64,000 nt of DNA. Source: Thermoguttaceae bacterium. GTDB lineage: Bacteria; Planctomycetota; Planctomycetia; Pirellulales; Thermoguttaceae. Made by a program: the position numbers and the translations under genes. Positions 17,901 through 24,733 of the stretch are shown in pieces; within the stretch, counting starts at the first letter, position 1, and each line of letters opens with the position of its first letter. A model generated the notes under the pieces. The model made no database searches. It was given only the letters and a program-made list of their open reading frames with translations, and had not been told where the DNA came from. Location of the stretch: NCBI GenBank assembly GCA_017441605.1, contig JAFRXD010000059.1:62001-126000 (forward strand), in the 5' to 3' direction.

Positions 17901-20900
17901 ACCCCCCGCCCCCGTAGGCGAGCAAACGGCTCGATCCGGCGGTATTGCTGGATCCGACCCGGTTCTCGTTCCCAACGACCTCGCAGTCGACGAGCGTCGC
18001 CGAACCGACCGAGTAGAACCCCGCGCCGTGGGAGTTCGCGGGGCTCGAGAGCGACTTGGCTTCGGTCGCGTTGCCCTCGATTACCGAGTCGCGCGCGACC
18101 AGCGTCTTCTCGCTCCAAATCCCGCCGCCGAAAGCGTAAGCGGTCGTCGAGCCTTCCAGAACGATCGCCTCGTTGTTTTCGACGCGCGTCGATTCCAGCG
18201 TCAAATCGCCATAATTCGCGATTCCGCCGCCCCGCGCAATAACGATCGTCCCCGATTGTCCGGGGGCGCTCTCCGCGAGGTTTCCCGAGACGACGCAACG
18301 CGTTAACGTCGCCGACGCGGCGTCCGCGACGAGAATCCCGGCCCCCTCGCTCGCTTTTCCTCCGGTAATCGTCAGTCCGACGAGATTCGCGTCGGCGGTT
18401 ATATTAAAGACGCGCGAGTTTTGCCCCGCGTCGATCGTTATCCCCGGGGTTCCGTCGTCCCAAATCGCCGAGGCGTCGATCGTTATCGCTTTGTCGACAA
18501 GGAGTTCGCCGTTGGCGATCGTTATCGTCTTCCCCTTGAGCGAGGACGAGAACTTGATTGTATTCCCCGGCGCGGCGGCGGCTAGCGCGTAGCGCAACGT
18601 CCCGGACACAAGCCTATCCCCCGTCGACGTTACCACTAGCGCCCCCTGAAGCGAGTTAGTCCGCGCGTTAGCGACGCTCGACCAAGCCGACTCGCTTCGA
18701 CCCGCCGCGATCGCCTTGACGCGGAAGTAATAGACTTTGTCCGGATCCAGACCGTTAATCGTTTGCTCGCCCGACGTTCCGAACGAAACGGTTTTCGCCG
18801 CCGCGAAGCTCGCGTCGTCGGAATACTCGACCGCGTACTCCGTCGCCGTGCTCGACGCGCCGATTGTTAGCTTAATCGAACTCGAAGAATACGCCGTCGC
18901 CGTTAGGGTCGGAGCCGCGAGCGCCGTCGTCGCGACGAACGTCGTCCATTCTGTGTCCTCGGAGAAGTCCTCGGCGCTCAACTTCGCCCTAACGCGGACG
19001 TAATAGAGCGTCCCGGGCAAAAGCCCCGAGATCGTTCTCGAACCCGCCGTCGCGTCGGTCGGATCCTCGGCGGTCGCGAACGTTGGATCCGTTCCGTATT
19101 GAAATTGGTACCCCGTCGCGTTCTCCAGCGCGTCGATCGCGAACGTCAGCGAAGTCGTGTCCGATTCGATCGCCGAAATCGACGGCGCGGCGGTCGAGGT
19201 CCGCAACTCGATCGTCTCCGACCAAGGAGAGTCGGTTTCCCCGGCGACCGTCGCCTTAACGCGGAAATAGTAGGTCGTCGAAGGATTTAGCGCGCCGAGC
19301 GTCTTAGCGCCGTCCTTCGAGAACGTCAGTTCGGAAACCTCGGTCCCAAATTCCGGATCGGTCGAGCGCTGGAGAACGTAGCTCGCCCGTCGATCCGATC
19401 CCAAGATCGTCGCCGTCGCCGAATCGACGCCCGACGCGACGACCGCGAGGGTCGGGGTCGCGACCGTCGTCGTCGCCCAAGAGACGCTAGACCACTCCGA
19501 CGGCGCGCTGGTCGCGGACGAGTTGGAAGTCGCGCGAACTCGGAAGTAATAGCGCGTCGAGGGCGCCAACCCGTCGATCGTTTGCGTCCCGGACGACGCG
19601 AACGCTCGCGTCGTCGTTCCGCTCTCGAAATTCGCGTCCCTCCCGTACTCGATTTCGTAAAGCCCCGCTCCGTCGACCGATCCGATCGTAAACGTCGCCG
19701 AGTCCCCCGACGTCGTAAAGTCCGAAAGGGTTGGAACTCCGCAACTCCCAAGCGTCGTCGTCCAAACCCTGGTCGGATTGCCGGGCGCCGGATACCAACT
19801 CGACTGTTTCCCTCCGACGATCGCCTTCGCTCGGAAGTAATAGGTCGCGCTGGAAGCAAGGCCGGAAATAGTTATCTCTTCTCCATTTGTCGCCGTTACT
19901 TCCGAAACGCCCGACGAAAACGCGGGATCCGCGGAGTATTCGATTTTATAAACAACCGCGCCGGAATAAGCGTCGCTTATCGACAATATCGCGTAGTTCG
20001 CCCCGGTCGACTCGACGCGAAGCGTCTCCGGCGCCGCGATCGTCGTCAACGAGTTGTTGTAGCGGCTCTCGCCCCATTCGGAATCGTCGAAGATAGGCGA
20101 GTCGAAATCAATAACCGACGCGGGGTTAGCCCCCGCGTTTTTCGGTCGCGGACCATAAGTCGCGTCGATTGGAGCGCTCTCCGAGGAAGAAGCCGAAACG
20201 TAGAAATAATAGGTCGTGTCGGGCGCCAAACCGGCGATCGTTCGCGCGATCGTTCGCGCCCCGACCGCCGAAATTTCGAGCGTTTTTGCGCTCGCGGGCA
20301 AAGGGGTCGCGTCGGGGTCGAACGCCGCCCCCGGGGCGTAGACGATTCGATACCGCGTCGCCCCCGGAACCGAGTCGATCGTTACCCCGACCGTCGACGA
20401 GTCCACGTAAGCGAACGAGATCGACGGAACCGCCAAGTCGGTCGTTTCGCTAACCGCGCTCGACCAAACCGACTCGTCCCCCGCCGAGGTCCGCGCCTTG
20501 ACTCGGAAATAGTAGACCGACGCGGAGTCCAGCCCGGTAATCGTCTTCTCGCCAAACGAGGAATACCCTCTGGCGGTTACCGACGCGAACGCCGAGTTAA
20601 ACGACGGATCGGTCGACCATTGCAACTCGTAAATGTCCGTCCCGGGAACCGATCCGATCGTAAGATCGACCGTCGAGGCGGTATTGGTATTGGGAATGAT
20701 CGCGAGCGTCGGAGTCGCCAGCTTGGTCGTAGCGTCGACCGTTTCGGAATAATCCGACTCAAGTCCCGCGTTACCCGTCGCCTTGACGCGGAAATAATAC
20801 TTCTTGCCCGCCGTTAATCCCGAAATCGTACCCGTTACGGTCGACGCCGGAACCCCCGTCGCGCTTATCGTCGCGGTCGACGAGTTCTCGAAGGCGTCGT

Positions 20901-22428
20901 TGTCCGCGTATTCGACCTCGTAACCCAACGCTTTCGCGACCGACCCGATCGTTACCGTAACCGACGACGCGTCCTTCGCCTTCGCGCTCAGCGTCGGGGT
21001 CGACAGTTTGGTCGTCGCGCTACGCGAAGTCGACCAATCGGAGACAACGTTTCCGATCATTGTCGACCTAATCCTGAAGTAGTAGGTCGTTCCCGCTTTC
21101 AAATCCTCCGTCGTTACGCTCGGATTCGACGCGATATCGTCGCTCCAATAAGAGCGAATCGAGACCGGAGCCGCGAAAGAGTCAAAGTCCGCCGACTTCG
21201 AGTATTGAAGCTCGTATTTCTCAACGTTCCCGACCGACTCGATCGTCAAATTGATCGACGAGGAGGTCGTCGAATCGATTGAGAATCCCGGCGCGATGGG
21301 CAGAGTTGTCTCGGAAACGTTGGTCGAATATACGGAATCGGGGTAATTCTCCCCCGTCGCCTTAACGCGGAAGTAGTACTCCGTCGCCGGAGACAAACCG
21401 GAAATCGTTTTTTTGCCGGAAGAATTGAACGATTCCGTCCCATCGATCGAGCTAAAATTCGCGTCCGTCGCGTATTCGAGAACGTAAGCCGTCGCCTTCG
21501 CGACATTGCCAATCGTTAATTGCACCGACTCGGAAGTCTTCGAATTTTGGACGTACGAAAGAGTCGGCGTTCTAAGGTTGGTCGTTGTGGAAATGGTCGT
21601 CGTATAGTCGGAATCCCTGTACTCGGCGGCGTTGGAAGGGGTGGCCTTAACGCGAAAGTAATAAGTTGTCGCGGCGGACAAGCCCGTTATCTTTTGGCTT
21701 CCGGCGCTACGATATAAACTGGTAACGTTCGCGGTAAAAGAATCGTCGACGGAAGTGTATTCCACCGCGTACCTTCCCGCGTTTGGTACCGGCGATATAT
21801 TGAGGGTTGCCGAATTGTAGGTTTGACCGGTCAAGGAAACGACCGGCGTCGGGAGCGGCAGGGTCGGGGTCGTAACCACTTCAACGTTCGACCAATCGGA
21901 GTCGTCGTATCCCGCGCCGACGGCTTGAACGCGGAAATAATAGGTCGTCCCTGGCGTCAAATTTGGGACTTCTTGAATTCCCGACTCATAGCCGTAAAGA
22001 GTAGTGGGAGAATATTCAAAATCCGCGTCCTCCGCGCGCTGGATCGTATAGCTCGTCGCGTTCGGAACGGAACTAATCGAGAGCGTTACCGTAAAGGCGG
22101 TCTGCGAAACGACGCCGAGCGCCGGAGTCGCGAGCGCCGCCGTCGTAATCAACGGCGTCTCGACCTCTCCAACCTCGGAATCCCCGGTTTCAACAAAAAA
22201 TTCAATAGAACCCGCGCAATCATGAGAATCGCGACCGTAGGCAACAAATCCCGCGCTCGCCCCAAGAAAATCGGGGTCGGAATCGACCGGGGTCGCGCTA
22301 AGCAATTGGCGCTCTTCCAGCTGTTCCAGTCGCAAAAGCGAAGATTTAGAAGCGCTATTGGGTCGGCGCTCCGACGAAGAAAAACGAAGAAAATCAAGAA
22401 AGCGTCGTTCGTTGCGCTCGCGTTTCAT
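11959..22428 (-). CDS. Giant LEPR-XLL surface protein: Fn3 arrays, beta-helix and two PPC domains
   Basis: About 3489 residues. I start it at the ATG at 22428 (MKRERNERRFLDFLRF), which has GAGG 7 nt upstream and matches the sister genes, not at an in-frame codon 63 bases earlier. Order: basic N-terminus and LEQLEERQLLSATP (near residues 30-50); twelve Fn3 modules (about 90-1255); a beta-helix opening with VVTSTGDRLVSGTLRYAL and rich in GGxI and N-x-A turns, closing with a VDLDGKERI...DLGAYERG anchor segment (about 1256-1872); an Fn3; a PPC-like domain starting DANEPNDALGQA (about 1982-2099); an Fn3; a second PPC-like domain starting DPLEPNDVFAEA (about 2201-2316); twelve more Fn3; and an acidic tail ending ELDAFWDVLAKSRAK. 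It is probably an exported, very long adhesive or structural protein. The beta-helix opening and tail are closely related to those of the 592-11532 gene, so the two arose by duplication and domain shuffling. Confidence 0.92.
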   Translation of the reverse strand: MKRERNERRFLDFLRFSSSERRPNSASKSSLLRLEQLEERQLLSATPVDSDPDFLGASAGFVAYGRDSHDCAGSIEFFVETGDSEVGEVETPLITTAALATPALGVVSQTAFTVTLSISSVPNATSYTIQRAEDADFEYSPTTLYGYESGIQEVPNLTPGTTYYFRVQAVGAGYDDSDWSNVEVVTTPTLPLPTPVVSLTGQTYNSATLNISPVPNAGRYAVEYTSVDDSFTANVTSLYRSAGSQKITGLSAATTYYFRVKATPSNAAEYRDSDYTTTISTTTNLRTPTLSYVQNSKTSESVQLTIGNVAKATAYVLEYATDANFSSIDGTESFNSSGKKTISGLSPATEYYFRVKATGENYPDSVYSTNVSETTLPIAPGFSIDSTTSSSINLTIESVGNVEKYELQYSKSADFDSFAAPVSIRSYWSDDIASNPSVTTEDLKAGTTYYFRIRSTMIGNVVSDWSTSRSATTKLSTPTLSAKAKDASSVTVTIGSVAKALGYEVEYADNDAFENSSTATISATGVPASTVTGTISGLTAGKKYYFRVKATGNAGLESDYSETVDATTKLATPTLAIIPNTNTASTVDLTIGSVPGTDIYELQWSTDPSFNSAFASVTARGYSSFGEKTITGLDSASVYYFRVKARTSAGDESVWSSAVSETTDLAVPSISFAYVDSSTVGVTIDSVPGATRYRIVYAPGAAFDPDATPLPASAKTLEISAVGARTIARTIAGLAPDTTYYFYVSASSSESAPIDATYGPRPKNAGANPASVIDFDSPIFDDSEWGESRYNNSLTTIAAPETLRVESTGANYAILSISDAYSGAVVYKIEYSADPAFSSGVSEVTATNGEEITISGLASSATYYFRAKAIVGGKQSSWYPAPGNPTRVWTTTLGSCGVPTLSDFTTSGDSATFTIGSVDGAGLYEIEYGRDANFESGTTTRAFASSGTQTIDGLAPSTRYYFRVRATSNSSATSAPSEWSSVSWATTTVATPTLAVVASGVDSATATILGSDRRASYVLQRSTDPEFGTEVSELTFSKDGAKTLGALNPSTTYYFRVKATVAGETDSPWSETIELRTSTAAPSISAIESDTTSLTFAIDALENATGYQFQYGTDPTFATAEDPTDATAGSRTISGLLPGTLYYVRVRAKLSAEDFSEDTEWTTFVATTALAAPTLTATAYSSSSIKLTIGASSTATEYAVEYSDDASFAAAKTVSFGTSGEQTINGLDPDKVYYFRVKAIAAGRSESAWSSVANARTNSLQGALVVTSTGDRLVSGTLRYALAAAAPGNTIKFSSSLKGKTITIANGELLVDKAITIDASAIWDDGTPGITIDAGQNSRVFNITADANLVGLTITGGKASEGAGILVADAASATLTRCVVSGNLAESAPGQSGTIVIARGGGIANYGDLTLESTRVENNEAIVLEGSTTAYAFGGGIWSEKTLVARDSVIEGNATEAKSLSSPANSHGAGFYSVGSATLVDCEVVGNENRVGSSNTAGSSRLLAYGGGGFVLGELRAENSRFADNGAAMGAAHKGGAIYAASNSRVVLTDETTIENNASVSFGGGVYSEGDLTISERCVLSGNASETGGALYSSGKLTMVDATVRGNLAECGYLAMGGALYLAGAATIENVALLDNVARADGVGTDVVAQGGAICARSEQKVALTNCSIRGNLVETTSSRNATSYGGGVYSVSTGRFELTNCDISDNDAVAASTGASPYKAISYGGGIYGERGLALVNASVVANSAEAGSESLGDGIYLKGFLPGDAFSLSNSVVARNGNQGSDLFRTAGTVVNSRNTLSTFTDWSNAGDEDAINFAYSPKAAAFEDFENGDYRPALDGQLMDRGDDALFPGYPSVDLDGKERISYAAIDLGAYERGAVFEDRLAAPSFNVSLNGTRAVVKLDKAIAGADSYEIDYGADPTFATRSTAIATGTSATISGIPSNVKVYFRVRAAASGRLSSVWSARKSIGTEPSTTWNPTSPLSPDANEPNDALGQATNLGTLTGIANYNLNLHSASDEDWFKISTVATGGAEDFVRVEYPFSYDGSELVLEARDARGNKVAISDEASGAQEISFNNLPAGDYWIRVKRARSADRQIQYRLTIDPPEAVGASRLERPVVAAASCATGLSVDISEVSGAVEYVVQYGTDSGFAGAFEKTFDGAGAKTLSGLNPSTLYYVRAKAVGANGLESEWSVASAKTDAERDPLEPNDVFAEARDLGQVAGGDRFESLNLHSANDVDWFQFSSVAPNMAIAITPGATSGSDLVFELFGASGERIAVSTETNGAKTLAIPSAGTEYWIRVFDASPNPGALDYALEFVARQGLSALGSPTIVGSASRTSATISIGSVASALKYVLQYDVDEEFAAPISLEVEPGSTIIDGLRPSTTYWFRVKATADGFADSEFSTISLTIGQDALSVPTLGLLESRAAGVSLALGEALDASEYVLEYSTDASFASALSKTFFEHGSAVVSDLAPGTSYHFRVKAKRDGFDDSPWSADVEATTLSASTPLDVPVISALSGAKTAIVVKIDAIEGAQKYVVEYATNSNFTDAVAKNYSSAGSKTISNLSTGTWYFVRVKAIATGRPDSAYAASRTVYTGSAGYAQPSFTFSATKTAVVLNIKPGKIDPVQGPPEKYVIEYSESPDFSSARTRTVAQGVETDGTLKPCKPTISGLTFGTVYYFRVKATGSLGNDSGWYDYNKTAIVAGQLATPTYYVSKKGSDFLNIRCYNVPAAGLAGFEAMVSTDPNFANPTFAQGSASGTVSVAGLVPGEKYYVKVRSLGDNVNRVDSSWTKIVNNATTSTPGAPALAWPSVSTTPRSSTIEVAIGEVENAAGYVVEYGTDPDFGSDSTIGVSFDSAGVKTIVDLNSETTYYVRVKAIADGRVDSRWTVVSQATNSSQLSAPSLTIVPDVSVVEVEIGSVPNASSYVLQYGTDSTFATRVEAIYDSSGAKTISDLVPGTTYYFRVKAISAFYFDSDWTTESATTLPSDALETPTYSTSSTKNAIIVTINAVEDAEQYVLDYGTDPTFETFATKYYSTTGAKTVSGLTLGTRYYCRLRATATGRPDSAFAEFVIRTAGLLPPSDSIVSSATSTAIVLSISEVEDADSYVVEYARTSSFATVLGTKSYPTPGAKTISGFESGKTYYFRVKAISTAYGESDWSVTKGTTSGAPALAVPGVECVAQGNSLVVEIGKVTSAMEYVVQYGTDRYFRAAYTTSATFDYPGSKTLPNLELGTTYYVRVKASGDDRSDSAWSTIASAKTPTSCLEVPTASTTSFNEKITVNIGAVANATSYVLQYGTDPTFTNAVNKTYASSGGKTLTGLNLGTRYYFRLKATADGYNESAWNVFEARTKGMAVPTLSSPTVDKSRIIFSIYAVDAADRYVVEYSKMTNFPSGATITRTFYPTEGKNTISVTLSSLDSGKIYYARVKAISDQFGESDWATFSAKTKTSGASASSAVLDEDSPFENYFDEQDEQDELDAFWDVLAKSRAK

Positions 22429-22505
22429 TGCGCGCCTCGCTTGGGGTTGGAGTTCCCGACCAGACCGCACCGCGAGAGCGCGACGACCCAAAAGATCGTC
22501 CTAAC

Positions 22506-22538
22506 GTCGACAAAAGCCCTGCGATTTCGTCTTGTCGC
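22506..22538 (-). promoter_or_regulatory. Conserved 33-nt leader element (copy 2)
   Basis: This is the partner of 351-383 (28 of 33 positions identical by hand alignment). It lies 78 nt before the start codon and about 45 nt after the predicted transcription start. CGACAA and TTGTCG at the two ends can form a perfect 6-bp stem enclosing the conserved GCAGGG. Confidence 0.55.
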
Positions 22539-22589
22539 TATGTTTCGGCTCCGTTTTCGCCGCGCTAGGAAAACGAGAAGCCAACGTGG

Positions 22590-22618
22590 ATTATACCGGA
22601 AAAACCAACCCGTTTCAA
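22590..22618 (-). promoter_or_regulatory. Promoter for the 11959-22428 gene
   Basis: Minus strand: TTGAAA (22613-22618), 17-nt spacer, perfect TATAAT (22590-22595). Predicted transcription start is near 22583. Confidence 0.7.
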
Positions 22619-22713
22619 GAAGCCGCGACCTAAGAATCGCCTTTTTGAGGAATATCCAAATAACGGTCGCGCGGGTTGTGTTAAAAAGAAAGAATATACA
22701 AATTATAAGAAGC

Positions 22714-22736
22714 GGGGACTTCGCGGAGGAAGCCCC
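22714..22736 (-). terminator. Possible terminator hairpin after the GH43 gene
   Basis: GGGG-A-CTTC (22714-22722) can pair with GAAGCCCC (22729-22736). On the minus strand it is followed by an AT-rich stretch with scattered T but no clean T-run, so this may be only a hairpin. Confidence 0.4.
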
Positions 22737-22765
22737 CGAGGAAACGTCGCGAGCGCGCGGATCGT

Positions 22766-23824
22766 CTAGTATTGCAAAACGGGGAACCCTTCCTCGTCGA
22801 AATCGACGTATCGCCAGAAGACGGCGCGGTCGCCCCAACCGGGCTCGCGCTTGGTCTTGGCGTGATAGACGTACCGCGTTCGACCCTCTTTGTCGCGTAT
22901 AAACGAACCGTGCCCAACGCCAAATTGGATTCCGTCCGCTTGGAACCAAGGCTTGTCGAACTTCTTCCACGACTTGGGATCGAGCGGGTCGTCCCCGACC
23001 AATTCGAGAAGTCCGATTTTATAGGTCGGGAGCCAACTGGCGCCGCAGGAGTAGGTTAAAAAAACCCGCCCGTTCGGGGAGACGAGAATCTCCGGACCTT
23101 CGCACAACCCGCGCGTCCCGAGCCGCTCCTCGACCCGCTCCCAGAGGTAGTCGTCGTTATTGCAGATCCGAACCCGCGAGCCCGCCGTTTCGGTCGGATC
23201 CCCCTCTTTAAGGGGCGCGATATAGAGCCATTGGACGTCTCGATCGTCCTCCCAGCCCGACCAAATCAAATATCGCTTCCCTTTATGCTCGAAGACCGTC
23301 GAATCGATCGCCCAGCGATTGTTCGACTTCCCTTCGAAATCGTCCCCCGTGTAGAGCGGCCCGCGAATCTCGTACTTCGAGAACGGGTCGTCGTTTTCCG
23401 AGACGAGAACGTACGTCTTGTGATTCGCGTTGTTCCCGTCGTCAGCGGCGAAAAAGACGTAAAACCTTCCGTCGAGGAAATGGATCTCCGGGGCCCAAAG
23501 CTCCCGGGAATACGGTCCTCGACGCGGCGCGCGCCAGATCGGGCGCCGCTCCCCCGGCTCGTCGAGCGAATCCGACTCCCAGAGACATATCTCCCCGCGA
23601 CCGTTGTTCGACTGGCTCCAGTAGTATTTCCCGTCGCGCTCGATCACCCACGGGTCGGCGCCGGGACGGAGGTAGTTCGGTTTTGATTTCGGCGCCTCGG
23701 CGCTCGCGGACGCCGCGTTGGGCGCGTCGGGTTTAACGGGCTCGTCGGCGCGAGCGGCGAGCGACGAAACAAACGGCGCGAGCGCCAAAGCGACGACGAG
23801 CGAACGAATTGCGGATAAAGTCAT
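22766..23824 (-). CDS. Secreted glycoside hydrolase family 43 enzyme
   Basis: 352 residues with an N-terminal signal peptide (MTLSAIRSLVVALALAPFVSSLAARA). It has the five-bladed beta-propeller motifs of GH43: RPGADPWV with the general base D57, AIDSTVF with the pKa-modulating D174, and CEGPEIL with the likely general acid E242. Known GH43 members are alpha-L-arabinofuranosidases, beta-xylosidases and arabinanases; which of these this is cannot be read from the sequence. GAGGAAAGC before the ATG is a good ribosome site. It is the last gene of a minus-strand operon, 13 bases after the AAA+ regulator gene and downstream of the GH5-like enzyme, so it probably degrades a plant or algal polysaccharide in the periplasm or outside the cell. 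Confidence 0.88.
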   Translation of the reverse strand: MTLSAIRSLVVALALAPFVSSLAARADEPVKPDAPNAASASAEAPKSKPNYLRPGADPWVIERDGKYYWSQSNNGRGEICLWESDSLDEPGERRPIWRAPRRGPYSRELWAPEIHFLDGRFYVFFAADDGNNANHKTYVLVSENDDPFSKYEIRGPLYTGDDFEGKSNNRWAIDSTVFEHKGKRYLIWSGWEDDRDVQWLYIAPLKEGDPTETAGSRVRICNNDDYLWERVEERLGTRGLCEGPEILVSPNGRVFLTYSCGASWLPTYKIGLLELVGDDPLDPKSWKKFDKPWFQADGIQFGVGHGSFIRDKEGRTRYVYHAKTKREPGWGDRAVFWRYVDFDEEGFPVLQY

Positions 23825-23837
23825 GCTTTCCTCGATT

Positions 23838-24731
23838 CTAAGAGGGTTCCCGAGGAGGGCGCTCCTCGCGGAACTTTGTCCAGTCGACGCTCATCTTGCG
23901 CATGCGCGAGCGCAACGTGCGCGGATTGATTTTAAGGAGCTCCGCCGCTCCGTTTTTACCCTCGACGACCCCCGAGGTCAATTTAAGAGCGGCCTCGATG
24001 TGCCGAATCGCGGCCTCGTCGAGGGACGGGAACGTCTCCCGACCCGTCGCCAAATCGGTCGGAACCTCCGGCTCGGCGGGAGGAAACGCTTTCGGCAGCT
24101 CCCCGGAGCTCGCGAGGACGTCGATCGCGCGCCGCAAGTCGTCCAAGTTCTCCGGATACGATGCCGACCGAAGCCGGTCGAACTCGTCTCTCGTTATCTC
24201 CCGAGGCCAAATCCCCAACCGACTCGACGCCTCGCGAAGAAACAAGTTCGCTAGCGCCGCCAAGTCCTCTTCTCGCTCCCGCAACGGGGGCGGCTCGATC
24301 GGAAACGCCCCGAGCGCGTCCGCGAACTCCGGCTCCCAAACGTCCGAGTCCAGCGACTTCGACGACGCGAGCAGAATCCGACCGTTCGTCCAACCGGCGC
24401 GAAGTTTCCGCGCGAGCGCGAGTTGCGTCGCTCGCGGCGTCGCGTCGGCCTCCGTTAGGTAAAGGGTCCCCGAGCCGTTCGGAAAGAGCGCGGAAATCGG
24501 CGCGTCCCCGAGCAGCTCGCTCCATCGCGATTCCGAAAGAAGCGCGCAGTTCAATTTCGCGAACGGCTCCTCGGAAATCGCGCGCGCGAGCGTCTCTTTC
24601 CCGACGCCCGGCTCGCCTCGAAAGAAGAACGGAACCCTCGCCCCCGCCGCGAGCTCCAATCGCGCGCAGGCCTGTCGCAAAGTCGTCGTTGCGCCGACGA
24701 AATCGGCGCGATTCGCAAACGTCGTCGTCAT
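23838..24731 (-). CDS. AAA+/Fis-type transcriptional regulator lacking the sigma-54 loop
   Basis: 297 residues from the ATG at 24731. A longer frame upstream overlaps the GH5-like gene and is rejected. The layout is that of an NtrC-type activator core without a receiver domain: Walker A GEPGVGKE (39-46), a degenerate Walker B GTLYLTEAD (88-96, with T93 where families usually have D), an arginine-finger segment PPLREREEDL, and a C-terminal Fis-type helix-turn-helix GAAELLKINPRTLRSRM. Where sigma-54 activators carry GAFTGA between Walker A and B there is only a short deleted linker, so sigma-54 activation is unlikely; the protein may bind DNA as a simple regulator. It lies 2 bases after the GH5-like gene and 13 before GH43, so it probably controls this operon. 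Confidence 0.8.
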   Translation of the reverse strand: MTTTFANRADFVGATTTLRQACARLELAAGARVPFFFRGEPGVGKETLARAISEEPFAKLNCALLSESRWSELLGDAPISALFPNGSGTLYLTEADATPRATQLALARKLRAGWTNGRILLASSKSLDSDVWEPEFADALGAFPIEPPPLREREEDLAALANLFLREASSRLGIWPREITRDEFDRLRSASYPENLDDLRRAIDVLASSGELPKAFPPAEPEVPTDLATGRETFPSLDEAAIRHIEAALKLTSGVVEGKNGAAELLKINPRTLRSRMRKMSVDWTKFREERPPREPS

Positions 24732-24733
24732 CG

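Larger units (their letters stand above)
22429..22765. other. Intergenic region upstream of the 11959-22428 gene
   Basis: No gene is seen. On the minus strand it holds a possible terminator hairpin of the GH operon (22714-22736), an AT-rich stretch (22680-22712), a strong promoter (22590-22618) and a leader of about 155 nt with the conserved box (22506-22538). Confidence 0.65.

Noticed and set aside
592..22428. CRISPR-like regular repetition of TCG-rich words
   Set aside because: The periodicity is that of Fn3 and beta-helix codons (about 270-280 and 60-90 bases), with no short constant repeat and unique spacer.
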